Positions 20,829-32,761 of a DNA stretch of 64,000 nt are shown here, in pieces. Source of the stretch: Steinernema hermaphroditum (Eukaryota > Nematoda > Chromadorea > Rhabditida > Steinernematidae); assembly GCA_030435675.1 (NCBI GenBank), contig CM059622.1, positions 1,612,001 through 1,676,000 of the forward strand, in the 5' to 3' direction. How positions within the stretch are numbered: the stretch's first letter is position 1; each line of letters begins with the position of its first letter. A model generated the notes under the pieces. That model was not told where the DNA came from. It worked only from the letters and a program-made list of their open reading frames with translations, and ran no database searches. The translations under genes were made by a program, and so were the position numbers.

Positions 20829-21100
20829 GACATGGTGTGTATGGGGTTTCCTGTCGGTAATAGCTTCTTTTAAGAGATAATAGGAACTAAGACTGGGTTA
20901 TAAGATGTTTTAAAGCGAAAGAATATATAAATTTATTTGCATTTTTGCGGTATTCCTTTGCATTGGATGCTGGATTACATGGTGTGTTTGGGGTTTCCTG
21001 TCGTTAAGAGCTTCTTATAAGACATATGAGGAATTACAACTGGACTAGAAGATGTTTTAGACCGAAAGAAATTATGAATTTATCTGAATTTTTGGCGAAT
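20829..21100. repeat. Tandem duplication, about 147-bp offset
   Basis: Copies beginning at about 20829 and 20976 share ACATGGTGTGT-TGGGGTTTCCTGTCG, AGAGCTTCTT, GATGTTTTA-A-CGAAAGAA and AATTTAT-TG. The heptamer is near the end of each (20941 and 21088), exactly 147 bp apart. Confidence 0.75.
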
Positions 21101-21389
21101 CATCCGGGCAAAGCCGACTCTTTAACGAAAATATTGTTCTGATACGACGTTACTAAATTATTCAAACAAAACAACACATTTTTGGGTTCACGCCTAGTTT
21201 GCTCGATAATGCATGGGCGGCTCACCTAGAAAATTCTGCAATTTTGAAAATTGGACCATATCTGCAAAACAACCCTCTTTTATATATGACGTATTTGAGT
21301 GAGATTTTTGAGTGTCGAACTCTAATGTTGCAAGATTTCTTACAGGTAAGCAGATGCAGATGGTCTTTGTATTTTTGATCTCAGAATTT

Positions 21390-21670
21390 GACGTTAGGAT
21401 TGACATGTCTGATAAGGTGTGACCTTCCTTTGGACAACTATATGGAGACAAGTCACTTCTAGACAAGTCAGTTTCGATCAAAAATCACTAATCAAATCGC
21501 ATATCAGTTTTCACAAACTAAATGGTGTATAATTTCTTCAGTACTCGGCTTTTCAGTCTTCAGATACAATGCATATAAGGATTGACATATCTAAAAGGGT
21601 GTGACCATTTTTGGACAGTTTGTAGGTGACGAGTCATATCGTCAATTTTCGATCCAAAATTGGGCCAGAA
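21390..21670. repeat. Diverged tandem duplication, offset about 175 bp
   Basis: About 21390-21500 and 21565-21670 share AGGATTGACAT-TCT-A, GGTGTGACC, GGACA-CTAT/GTTTGTAGG, GACAAGTC/GACGAGTC and TTTCGATC in order. The two copies resemble one another throughout with indels. Confidence 0.65.
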
Positions 21671-22319
21671 AGACCCCTCAAATATTCGGAACGTTGGATT
21701 CCTATATTGTCGTTTCACAAAAATATGAATAGCAAAGCATGGAGTTTTTTTCCTCTAAAAGTGACATGTATTTTTGCCATTTTTTGACTCTTGCTAACGA
21801 CTGTCCATGTCACGAACAGTAAAAAGCTTTAAAGGTATAATTCTTCAGTAGTCAATCACTTTTTCATCCAAAATACAATTGCAAGAAAAGCATAGAAAAA
21901 GCTGTATTGCATAAAGATCAATTTTTGGTTCCGAGGGTAGTTGTTGGGTTGGCATTGTTAATCATCAAACTCGAAAGGGCGCCTGTTTATGCGCACACCT
22001 GACCATATAAAGACCCTTCCAAAGCTGCGTGTGTATGGGCATGAGTTCAGGCATGATCGGCAGGTTTTTGCCGTTCACGTTCACTAATGACAGCTCTGTG
22101 CCAATTTTCAGCTCGATCTGAGGTGGACATTTTGGAACGTTTTCTTTATAAAACAAAAAAAGAGCCGCTTTTTCATGCAAAATAAGAGGAAAAGTGGTTT
22201 AGAATTAAGGTCAATTTTTAATTTCTCAAGCAGCGAGTTAGCGTTTGATTCCTCTTTGATCTTAGCTTAATCGTCAATCCTAGCTAGGCCGGGTCATTTT
22301 CTAAACAACGATTTCTATA
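21671..22319. other. Non-coding desert
   Basis: Two + heptamers (21770, 21921) and one opposite (21718). No gene is recognised. Confidence 0.35.
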
Positions 22320-23450
22320 TCACACACATTCCAAGGTCATTCACCAGCTTGTCCATATCCCTTCTGTTTACACGCCACCTTGGTGTGTGCGTTCATGTAA
22401 GCCGACGTGTAAAACGTCCCTTTTTCGGCCTCAAATTTTGCACGAAACTGATAAACTTCAAAATCGGTGACCCCGCTAGACTTTGATCTGTTTACACAGG
22501 TGCACCTCCACCTCAATGCCGAACCATTCGAAAAAATACCATTTCATCATTGTTTACCACATCGCTATTTACATTTTACTCAATCGATGAAGTCGCTGGT
22601 GCAACAGGTGCTTTTGGCCAAACGGAATTATTGCCATTCGGGTCCAAATGCTCATGTTTACAGCGCGTTCCATGCCGTTCCATCGAAGTGGTCCCGGCGG
22701 ACCCTTTAAGAAGCTACCGTAATAAACGGGGTGCAACAATGGATGGGGGGAGGGGCTGAATACAGTAATGCTTGGATTCCGTCGTCAAAGTTGTATAGGA
22801 AAAAAGAAGTACCTATGGGTTGCAGGTGGTGGCGGTGTCCCGTCGGGCAGTCGGTTGGGGGCCGTTGAGAATTTAAGAGAATTTCCGGTGGAATGTTTGA
22901 GTCGCGGCACCGGCGACGGGCGATTACGATGCAAATTAGGGGCGCACAGTTTGTTCGCGCGCGCTCCGCTGTGCGTGTGGTGATAATAAATACGGCGCGT
23001 GCGCGCCCGGGGCGTACAGGAACTGACTAAAACAGAACTGCTGCTGCTGATGCTGCTGCTGCTGCTCTCACTCTCTGCGCCTCACTTTCACGGGCGCCGG
23101 CGAGAGAGATAGAGTGCGTCGTGGCGCGGCGGCCGCGGCGACGACCCACCGAGGAGGAAGGGGAGGAACCGGCGGCAACGGCGGCGGCGGCGACGACGAA
23201 CCAACACCACAGGCACGTCTAAATGAGCAAAGAGCGCGAGGGTGCGCGCCGCCTCGACGACGGCCGCCCCCTGGAGCACTTGAGCCCTCAAGCAAAGCGC
23301 GCACGCGTGACGTCATTGTGCAGGCCAGCCAGCGGGGAGAGAAGTGGCGGTCGGGAGAGGAGTCGACGGATGGAGACCTGTTCGCGCCGCGGCGACTATC
23401 AAAACAATCACAAAAAGTGGGATATGATTGTAAACAGCACGAAGCTATTG
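22320..23450. other. Largest CpG-rich island, candidate promoter or enhancer cluster
   Basis: About 1.1 kb that is progressively G+C-rich. It contains ATGCAAAT, an octamer/POU-type site (22930-22937), GCGCGCG-type alternating runs (about 22955-23010), a CTG repeat and several GGCGGC stretches. There is no heptamer between 21921 and 23521. Heptamer orientation does not change across it, unlike the islands at 12 and 32-36 kb. Frames of up to 180 codons are arginine/proline/glycine-rich and are likely compositional. A short exon cannot be excluded. Confidence 0.4.
23038..23064. repeat. CTG trinucleotide repeat
   Basis: Nine trinucleotides, eight CTG with one ATG interruption, inside the CpG-rich island. 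Confidence 0.8.
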
Positions 23451-25789
23451 TCATGCTTGTTATGTGCCTTTTTCTGTGGGAAATGATGAGGGATACGGTA
23501 AGTGACTCACTTCTTCATTTATTTTTGTTTGGGTACAATTGCAATGAAATACGGAATACGCAGGATTCGGTACAACAGGTAAGATCGTCATGTATTTTTG
23601 GTGTTCTTGAACCGCAACGTAGCGTCAAATACGGACGATATATGGTAGATAAGGTACGGTAGATGAGATCTACCAGGCATCAAATTCTATTGGAAATCAG
23701 TTCCACAAAATTTTGTCCAGTCAATGTTCCTTTTTGATGTTTGAGGGTTACGATACGTGACTCACGTTGTTATTCCTAGGAAGCCCTTTTCCTCGGCCAT
23801 TCCTACAAAGCCACGTTGCATACCTTGTCAATTGACGGTGGGTGATTTTTGCAAGATGACATTGAGTCGAATCAAATATGTATTTTTGCGCTGTATTAGT
23901 TCGAAATCAACCGAAGAGACACCTTTTTTATTAACAGAATGCTTGTACCAGTGATTCAGTGTACATACTTAGAGGTTCGTACGACGCTTCGGAAGCTCTC
24001 CATGATACGATTTTTGGTCTGCTCAGTTTTTGGGTTTAGGTATATGCGCTCCAGTCACGTGTGGTGCATCTTTTGGTATACCTGTATAGCACATCAGAAG
24101 ATTGATTTTTGTTTCCAAGTCCGAGAATAAATAGCCAAGGACATCAATGAAGCCGCAAGAGGAAGAAAGTGGAACTTCGCCTTGAAGAGAGTGACCGTAA
24201 TGAAACCCAGAGAATGATTTTTGCATTTGATTTGTGGGATTGGTAACTTTGGATAACTATTTTGACCTGCAAAGCGCCTTTCCAGTCGAAAAAAGGTTTC
24301 TCGGAGTATATTTCTAGAGATTTCAGGAGTAAGATAAGGTTTAGTCTCGGAAGTCTCAGTTTTTCGAAGTCTGGGTTTACACGGCTGTGATCCTTATCAA
24401 AAATCTTGACACCATCAACAGAACTCAATGAAGTCTGTTTGAAATGATTATAATGCGCTTATATCTGTCACCAGGTGCATTCGAAAGCTCATTTACGTTG
24501 TCCATAGATTCTCCATTCTCTGTCTGATCCACAAGCAGTTGAACTCCGAAAGCAGTCAATTAATTTAATTTTTGCGGTCTGCTAGAATCCATAGAAATCA
24601 AAAGTATTACAGAGGCTGGCAAGCTTGGATCATTCGAGTTCCCTGAAGGCTGCTTTCATATATTCAGTGTTTAATTTTTGTCGCAGTGGGTCTTTTAGTC
24701 TACGAGTTGGCTACAAAATCTGATCAAGATTTGTTAAGAAATAACGCAACTAGTCGTTAACATTGTTCATTTTTGAAGTTAACGGAAAATGGAAAAACTG
24801 AACTAATGTCAATTCTCTCATGATAGAGCCTGTATAGTTGTTAGATTCCTAGAATTCACAATACACAATCGCATGTTAAATGTGCCTAAACCAACGTGTA
24901 CCAAATTAGAGCGAACGAGCAGTGTGTGAATCAACCAATTTTTGCCTTCGACAAGGTTGACAGTAAAGCGGCGCTACGTTAAATTCTTGGTAGTGGTATG
25001 AGTTTCTGCCAGCTACGGTATTTAGTTACGTCTCGAAAAGGTATCCGAGCACTACCTTCTTGATCTGACAATCTCTGACTTTGCTTAGACTCTGGCTCAA
25101 GTACATAACTAGAGAATTTAGACTGCGGTTGAGCCAGGGGCGGGCTCTGAATTCATTTTTGCTGTGGCAGGCTTTGTTGGTAACTTGGCTTGACTCATCA
25201 GTGGTAAACTTCTACTTGTAGCTGACCGAATTTCCAGGTCTTCCAGGATTCTCAGATGCTCTCTGTTAGTGGAATAGAATGATATTTATGATTTTTGGGT
25301 AACTTATGCTTCTCAAATTGGACCTTTATTTATGAGAAACTGGAAGCTATTACTTTTAGTATTGAAACTAGAACCTCACGTGAGTTCCCCATACCGCGTT
25401 CCTGTTATAATCTATTTTTGCGCACATTGCATTGTGTTGGGTGACCAAAGGTGTCCGCTTCGGTGTCCACCGCTCCTGAGAACTGCAGTTTGAACATGTA
25501 CATATATGTATCGATTCATGGAGGGGCGCACGCTCCAATGATTTGCATAATTGGTGTTTGAAATTGCAATTGTGTTGGCCGTCTTTGTGCTCGCTGGGCG
25601 TCTTGGAAGGCGCGAAAAAGCGGGGGAGGCGAAGGAAGGGATTGATTTTGCAGGAAACATTGGAGGAATATCTCATCGATGAGGTGAAAAATGATGGAAA
25701 CTGAATGTTACATTTAGAGTGGAATGAGAAAGGCTATTTTCTTGGCAAGGATTAGATTCTATGAGGGCAGCACAAGACAGGTTCATTCC
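23451..25789. other. Non-coding desert with + heptamers
   Basis: About fourteen + heptamers. A modestly G+C-richer patch lies at about 25380-25650. No exon, RNA gene or transposon protein is recognised, and no exon C continuation is seen on the minus strand. Confidence 0.35.
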
Positions 25790-26330
25790 TCAGCATACGT
25801 TGAATGGCTTTTGTGATGTGCGTTTCTAGTGGCAAGGTAAAGAATTTTTGAGTTAGGTAGGGTTGGATGAGCGGAGTGGGTTAAGTGAGTGAATGGAGCT
25901 ATACAAGCAGCTTCCTGAATCTCAACCTTTACTAGTTTTATTCAGAGCCATCTGATGTATGTTGTGTTGATACTCCAACAGATCAACAAAGAGGTCTTGA
26001 TCTTCACTAAATGTGACCAATATGAAGGCGACCACCTGCTCCTTCCAGTGATCCCAACAGTCCGAATCTGTTTGCATCATTGCGGTTTTCAGGTAACCTT
26101 ACATACGTTGAATAGCCTTTTGATTTTTGCAGCCTTTTAGTAACAAAATTAAGAACAGAGTGAGTTAATACTTGAGTGAGCGAATAGAGCTGTCCAACCA
26201 ATGGCGGCTATTTTCTTGAATCTAACAGTTTTATTCACAAGACATTTTAAATTTTTGCGCCCATTTTTTTTTATTGCTTGAACACACAGTCGAATTCGGA
26301 GATCAATAAAAAGATCTTGATCTAGTGAAG
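25790..26330. repeat. Tandem duplication, about 310-bp offset
   Basis: Unit 1 (about 25795-26095) and unit 2 (about 26100-26330) share, in order, ATACGTTGAAT-GC-TTTTG, the heptamer (25844, 26123), GTGAGTTAA-type and GAGTGA-CGAAT-GAGCT sequence, CTTGAATCT-AAC, TAGTTTTATTCA, and AGATCAA-AAAGAGGTCTTGATCT. Confidence 0.7.
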
Positions 26331-26900
26331 ACAAGGACGACCAGCTGCCTCGATTTTTACACGATTTACACGATTTATCTTCCCGAATCAACGGCTTACG
26401 CCGTGCAGGACGTCTCATATATACACAAAGAAGAACATAGTCACACCATGGTCGCTGATTTTCTTCTGATTTCGGTGGAGCAGACGAATCCGAATAGAAT
26501 GCAGCGTTCCCATTAGTTTGCGCGGGTATCGAAGTCGTGAAGAGCTGATTCCGGAAGTGGAATAACGGTGGAGCAGAGCCAACAGAGCGGAGAGTCATCT
26601 TCGGTTCGGCTGGCGGCGTGGACTTCGGAGTTGCAACGCTTCTTCGGCTTCTCTGGCGGCGCGGGTAGAGTCGGGCGGTCGTGACGGGCTTTTTTGGCGA
26701 GACGGTGGAACTACGGCTCCCTGGTGTTCCAGGCCTTCTGGGAGCCGGGGCGATCATTGTACCAACAACGACCGCTCACTTAACTCATTCGCCTCAGACA
26801 GCCTCAGAGAGAGAGAGCGAGTGGACGACCCGACCGATCGCTGGGGGCACAAATGAAAGTGCCTCAGTGCCAGCTGCCTCAGTGATCCCAATCCATTCCA
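26331..26900. other. Island with duplicated conserved non-coding blocks
   Basis: G+C-rich sequence containing two blocks that recur elsewhere. The block at 26359-26412 resembles 54241-54294. The block at 26751-26860 resembles parts of 40690-40770 and 40973-41017. A minus-strand frame covers the region (Pro/Ser/Arg-rich) but runs through tandem repeat sequence and has no recognisable domain, so I treat the region as regulatory rather than coding. Confidence 0.45.
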
Positions 26901-27639
26901 GATCATTGCCCTTTACAGTTTACCTTTCAACGAGGTTACTTAACAAAGTTGTGTTTGGTTATTTTTGTTCAACGCAACGTGAGTTCAGCAATGTATATCA
27001 TAATGGAAAATTGATTCCCGTACTTATTATGGTTACTTCCATTTTTGCCTATTTTCGATGTACTTTTCTTTAACTTTTCTTACATGTTATGCGCTTGTCG
27101 ATGCCAGTCCGTCATGATGCTGAGCAGTTTCAAAATTATTGTGCGTTTTCCCATTGTGACGGTGAAATTCCATCGAGTTGGCTTTACTATTGTTAGGCAA
27201 TGATTTTATTGTTATGCTAGCGGCAAATTAGTTCTAGGTTGTCCATCTGCTCCTGATATCTTAAATGCATGTACATAGATTCCGATTTTTGTTTATGTTG
27301 GCGTGCAATTTGAATTTGAACTATTTGGGTATTTGTTAGCAATAAGTGCATTTATTCTTTTTTGATGGGTTATAGGACATAGGCATTCGGGCAATGAGTC
27401 GGTTAAACAATACTTTCCCTGCATAAACACCGTTTACGTTGTGTCCACTTTAAAGATGAGCATCGACAAACCTATCTACTAAATTTTAGGTAAAAATCGT
27501 CCTTTAGAATTTGTTCATACAATGATTTTTGGACATTATCACCTGGAATGATCGACGATCGAAAAGTCGAGCACGACTGAAAATTTCGGCGCTTCTAGAT
27601 CTTCGATACATTACATTTTGAACCGGTCTCTGTCTGAGG

Positions 27640-29110
27640 CTCCTTCAAAGAAAGCGATGCCGATCTTTTGACTGTTTTTGAACATTCGTCAAGTGCAGAC
27701 GAAGATGCTCCGACGCAAATAGATGCTCCGCAAGATGTAGGTGATTAGAATCAGACCTTTTTTTGAAATTGATGAATTGAGTACGGAAGCTGGCGGAGAA
27801 CTGGCGACATTCGTTCATATCCATTTGAACCAATAAATCCATATTTGAACAATTTGTGTATCTGTGAGGACTTGAAAAGATGTTAATTTTTGTGGAGCAG
27901 GGAGAAATTCCCATTTAAAAGATAAAAGGTTCCCTTATAATAATTTTTGTACCGTTGATCGTGGATGACGCTATTGGTAGCCGAAGAGACTAATGCTGAC
28001 ACATCTGCATCATCTATCATCACATTTTTGCTTTTGATACCTTCTACATATATCTCTGTAGACCTGTGTTTTAGAGAGAAGGTATCAAATCTTGTTGGGT
28101 CAAAGATTTAAATGACGTTAACTTCTAAAAAGTTCGCTGCTTGTGGCGTGTTTCTCTGTGTAATCATTTTTGACAATGCCGATTGCGCCGCTGACCGGAA
28201 AGCTTGGAACCTAACATTTTGAACGGCACAAATGACACAAATGAAAGCAACTACTGCGCGCTGACCACACACATTGATTCGGTCATTTGAATCATGGTCT
28301 CACAGCGATTGATTACTGTATCTGTCTGCGCGTCGTCTCTACTATATAGGCTATTTTTGACCACTTTCTCCCTCATCCATTTCGCTACAGCCAGATGTTT
28401 GCTGTTACGACAAGACGTAACAGTAACCCTTGGAACATTACAGCATTTTGGATCGCCGTCTGTAATTTTTTCCCATAAGTTTTGAACGTAACTACATATA
28501 GCGGGACGAGTGCTGAATATCATTGGCCGCCGTCTGGAGTATTTGATACAGGTAACCGGTCCCGATAGAATGAGTTGTCATAGGGAATGAGCGAATGCTA
28601 GTGAGTTTAAGATCCCTTTGAGACAAATGTTTCATGGAAAATTTTTTGTTGATTCCTTCCTGCAACTAATTAATTCTTTGTATTTGAAGCTATGAAACAC
28701 TTAACGATTTGTGAAGACTTGAAAAAATGTTGATTTTGTGGGTTGCGATCATTTTGAGAAGTTCCTATGCAACAGCCATTTTAAAAGATCAAAAGTGTTC
28801 TTATAATAATTTTTGTTCTATTCAGCTTGGATGTCACTGAAGGTAACCGAAGAGACTAAGGGCTACACCATCCCATCCTCATATTTTTGCTTCGCGTTCC
28901 CTGGTTTCTGTAGTCTCCATTTATCCATTTTTGGTGCAAGCGGCACTTTATTTTGGTTTTTTTGATCCCCTTCCACTCACCTGAAAACGATGTCAATCTC
29001 CACAGTTTTTATGCAAAACATAGATCGCAACAGATACTCTACAAGATGTATCTGATTAGAGTCCACTCTTTTTCCAAAACTGATCGAATCTCTGAGTTTT
29101 ACAAGGAAGT
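27640..29110. repeat. Diverged tandem duplication, offset about 850 bp, with a partial third copy
   Basis: About 27869-28038 and 28718-28895 share CTTGAAAA-ATGTT, CATTTTAAAAGAT-AAAAG, TTATAATAATTTTTGT, GATG-C-T-GGTA-CCGAAGAGACTAA and CATC-TC-ATTTTTGCTT in order. Heptamers pair up (27943 with 28809, 28024 with 28883). A further block near 27735 (CAAGATGTAGGTGATTAGA) reappears near 29041. Confidence 0.7.
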
Positions 29111-29339
29111 AGCCACTCTTCTTGTATATCCAAGCGAACCGATGTGTATCTCAGTGGCTTTTTGCATGCCATCTTACTTCCTTAGATCGCAACAGCGATA
29201 CCGCCCTTGCACTTTGTACTTTTTAATACTGTCTTCACCTATCGGACCTGTCGAAAGTTACTGCAGATCGCAACACCGATCTGCTTGTGCTCCACATTTT
29301 TTCTCCAAATCACGTTTTAGTCCCGTTTCTCTGCCCGTA

Positions 29340-30010
29340 GCCATCAATTAATCGACTCCTTTCCTTTTTCCAAAGATGCACTTTCGGCGAAAACGCGCTC
29401 ACTCTCATTAAGCGAGCTCGCAGAAAAAGCTGTGTAAACGGAAGCCGTCTGCCGGCTTCCCAGAACTTTGCCCTTTAAATAGGCGCTTAGCATAGCGGTC
29501 CGGCGACGTAATGGATGTCGCTGATTTAGAGAGTCATCTTCACAAGAGCCATTTAAGTGCAGATCGAAGTCTCGAGGCATCGATCCGGGTTACAGCGTCG
29601 CCGGCGCAGGCGCATCTTTGCAAAAGTGTGTGTGCAAAACAGCGTTCACGCCGGAGCAGGTTTGTGTTTACGTGAGCGATGGCAAATGCTGCGCAGAAAG
29701 GCGATATTCTGGGAATTTGGCGAGACGAGCAAATTCGCTGTTTTCGTCGTTTTTTTTTGGGCGACGGTGGCATGGGATGACGAATACGGCGCGGAGTTCG
29801 GTTTCCGGCCTGTTTGTTTAGTTTTTTGACTTTTGCGCTCGATGCTGAGGTGAGGGGGAAAGAGAGTCAACATGTACTATGGCTTTTTGGGTCGGGGGCA
29901 AGCGGCACGCATATGGGGAAAATTGCATTGTCAACAAGAGCAGGAACAAATGTGCAACGCGGCGCGGAGGAGAATTAGTGAAATTGGCGCTTGCGTGAGC
30001 GCGATTCCAA
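29340..30010. other. CpG-rich island, candidate cis-regulatory module
   Basis: G+C-rich, with CGATCCGGGTTACAGCGTCGC and GGCGCGGAGGAG-type sequence and no heptamer between 28927 and 30150. Both strands carry short open frames without recognisable content. Confidence 0.35.
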
Positions 30011-30119
30011 GAAGTGGAAGCGCGTAAATACGAGAATAATTTGATATTGTGAGGATGATTTTGCAAGAGGCATTCATAACTTCGGGGACAAAGGATCTGA
30101 GGATACATAATGGTGACAG

Positions 30120-31330
30120 ATACAGGGTTTGATAAATGACATATGCTGAATTTTTGCGAACGGTTCAGAAAAGGGTGTCCTTAGCAAAAGGAAGGAAGAA
30201 ATTTTTGGGCTATGTAATCGCAAATTTCATAGTCTTTAATATATATTTAAAAGGCCATGTGGAGGTATGTTTGCCAGCCCTACTTGGAAGGGACCGTCTT
30301 GTCACATGCACAGTCTTTGTTTTCCTTGCAAAGATCGTTAAGGGTTCTTCCAGATCCGTTTATTTTTTTTTTTGAACAAGGTAAACAACAAGGTAAATTC
30401 TCATACTTAAGCCACCTACTTGGATTGTTCATACATAATGGAACGGCCTTCTCTGTTCACTGTTAGGCACTTGGGAAGCTTTGAAAGAGGGAATTTTTGC
30501 TCGACTAGTCCTCGTCTGAGTAGTCCTCGTAGTGGGAAGCGTCTTACTGAGATCTTACTTCTTACTGCTGTTTCTGCTTAGGTGGCTTAAGAGTCGAGTC
30601 CAATTGAGTATTTTCACAGATTGGCAGATACAACGCTTGACATACAATGTAAACTTAAAAAAACGTGGTTAGTATTTCGTAAACAGCAGATACCAGGCTT
30701 GATATGTGGCATATACTGGATTTTTGCAAATCTTACTTGAAGGCTTGATAACGGAATCTTCCACCATGTCTTTGATATATCTTCAATGGGCGACTGAGGG
30801 CCATGGAAGCATGTGGAAGCATGTTTCAATATTTGACTCGATATTGCAAAAGTTCGCCAACCCTACCTGGAAGGGACCACGCACATACATGCACTTCCTT
30901 TCATGTATTTTTGAACACGATAAGCAGAATATCAAGACACACGATAGCGCAATCTCTGTTACCTGACAGGTACTTGGGAAGTGTCTAAAGAGAAAACTTT
31001 CAGCGAATTTTTTAAAAGTGCATTTGAGAGCATCAAAGCGAGCTGTTATTGAATTCTTATAAAGTTCCGATAGCCTGGTCTGAATCTGAATAGCGTGGTA
31101 GCAATTTGAGAGCAATCAAAGTGAGCTGCTGGTGGGAAGCTTCTTAACGAGGTCATTTTTTTGGTATTTCTTCATGGCTGATTCCAATTCAGTAGCAGAA
31201 TATTTGATAAGGTGGTAGTTCTTAAGCAAAAGTAAAGAAGAAATTTTTGTACTTGATGGGTTCTTTTCTAAAACGCTCAAACTGAGAAGCGTTTTATGTT
31301 ATGATCACAAATGTCACAGTCTTTTGGTAC
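30120..31330. repeat. Array of about three diverged tandem units (offset about 500-600 bp)
   Basis: Repeated blocks are: a GACATATGCTG/GGCATATACTG segment before heptamers at 30150 and 30720; CCAGCCCTACTTGGAAGGGACC / CCAACCCTACCTGGAAGGGACC (about 30274, 30858); AGGCACTTGGGAAGC / AGGTACTTGGGAAGT; GTGGGAAGCGTCTTACTGAG / GTGGGAAGCTTCTTAACGAG (about 30530, 31132); and AGCAAAAG-AA-GAAGAAATTTTTG at 30201 and 31243. Confidence 0.7.
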
Positions 31331-32084
31331 ATATTGTAAGGAAGACTGAGGGCTGTATGGAACTATTCTTTAATATTCGAAAAACGACAGTTTCGTTCTA
31401 TAATTTCGAAAATTCGACCTATAACGAACATACTATATATGTAGTCTTTATTTTCTTTAAAAACAGCTAGATCTAACTTTATATCTGTCGTCAGAAGAAA
31501 AGACAAAGATATACTATCGTAGAGTTTTCGAACGTTTGTTTTGCGGTTGTGATTAAAAAATGAGCTAGATATTATTTTTGGACGTATCTTGTCATGATTA
31601 TTCTTCATATGTTCCAGTGGATCATTTTTTGAGCAAGCAGAATGCCTTTACTGGCAAACAGTATCCTCAAGGGAGTCCACCGACTACAGACAATATTTAA
31701 CAACAATTGACCACGGAAATGCGTATACCGTCTGTTGCGGAATTACAGGGCCACCTTGGTTTTTTGACGATTTTAAGATAGTCATATCGTGTTGTTTTTC
31801 GTAAAAGATCAGCTCTTTCTGCCGATTATCCCAGAATTTCGAAAAATTTCGACCGGGGATAGGACGCAATGATTCTGGAGAGTCCAAATGGGTCAGAACG
31901 GAATCCACCAGCCACATCACATACTAGGGCCATTTCCAACTCTTCGTGAGGAACGGTGCGAAGATTACGCAGACAGCGAGAGATAAAGGGCATGGACGAT
32001 GCTTATCCAAGATTATAGAGTAGTTCGAACTGAGATGCTTTTCAAGATTCTTCGTTCCATTCAAGCAAGCCACTTAAAATTTGT
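31331..32084. other. Non-coding spacer, end of heptamer domain 3
   Basis: One heptamer (31574). AATTTCGAAAAATTTCGACCG near 31836 resembles part of the foldback arm at 36108-36120. No gene is recognised. Confidence 0.35.
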
Positions 32085-32420
32085 TTGACCTGTTCTGGCA
32101 GGACAAAACAAGCTATTTCTGGTTTTATTCGCATACAACCACACGTTCAGGCGATCATTTTTTCCCATCCAGCTTCTGAATTTGTTTATTTCGCCTCTCT
32201 GCCGCTCTCCAGCGCGCTCCATTGTCGCCTTAACGTTTGTTTAGATCCGCGGCTGCAAAGACGGCTGCTGCAAAAATCTGTAAATCGACACGCGCCTAGC
32301 AATGCTCTATTGGAGAGTGTTTGCGTGAGTCCCGAACGGAGCCCATGTGATGCGTTGTTTGCACGAGCGCCGATTTCGCAGAACTGTTTGCTTTGGGGGA
32401 ATGAAAAAAATTATGGCATA
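32085..32420. other. CpG-rich island
   Basis: G+C-rich sequence with CCGCGGCTGC and a TTATGGCATATGAGG tail. It has one CAAAAAT at 32271. It marks the start of the 32-36 kb zone where heptamers nearly vanish and orientation reverses. Confidence 0.3.
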
Positions 32421-32689
32421 TGAGGGGCTTTAATGAATTTTCGCAACATTCGATTGGGGACGCTAGGGAAGCACTTTATGGGGGCACGCGGTGGGGGTTG
32501 TAGTAGTAGTAGTAGAGGGTGTAGAAGGGGGTCGAAAAAGGGACAAGTTGGAGAGTTAGAACGCTGGAAACGATGATGTGTGATAGAGGGATATATCTTC
32601 TTCACATCCTTATCCCTATCTCTTACAAGTGGCTTTGGGGATGTAATGCCCATTGAGACATATAGCAAAACAGACGTGTTTGTGATGTG

Positions 32690-32761
32690 TCCTCGGTAGT
32701 ATAGTGGTGAGTATCCGCGCCTGTCACGTGCGAGACCCGGGTTCGATTCCCGGCCGGGGAG
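32690..32761 (+). tRNA. tRNA-Asp (anticodon GTC)
   Basis: A 72-nt cloverleaf. Acceptor arm TCCTCGG pairs with CCGGGGA (one T-G pair), and the discriminator is G. Anticodon stem CGCGC/GTGCG carries loop CTGTCAC with anticodon GTC at 32723-32725, and the T arm contains GGTTCGATTCC. It matches metazoan tRNA-Asp closely and should decode GAC/GAU. There is no intron. Internal A and B boxes would drive Pol III. An antisense open frame over this gene gives a false protein. Confidence 0.97.

Larger units (their letters stand above)
20941..31580 (+). other. Heptamer domain 3: ATTTTTG on the + strand
   Basis: About 44 ATTTTTG against three CAAAAAT (21479, 21718, 24398) by hand count. Examples are 20941, 21304, 21770, 23521, 23845, 24105, 24568, 24938, 25291, 25844, 26251, 27041, 27525, 28024, 28353, 28883, 30201, 30907 and 31574. 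The domain starts just right of the exon B TATA box, so heptamers read outward in both directions from that promoter. Confidence 0.8.

Noticed and set aside
23114..23662. 182-codon + strand frame
   Set aside because: Arg/Gly/Pro-rich composition of a CpG island, then A+T-rich desert; no domain.
26149..26757. 202-codon minus-strand frame, Pro/Ser/Arg-rich
   Set aside because: Part runs through tandem-repeat desert and part through a conserved block shared with non-coding 40.7-41.0 kb. A small exon in the first 80 codons remains possible but unsupported.
30120..31330. CRISPR-like periodic repeats
   Set aside because: Units are long, diverged tandem duplications in eukaryotic DNA; no short identical repeats with unique spacers and no cas genes.
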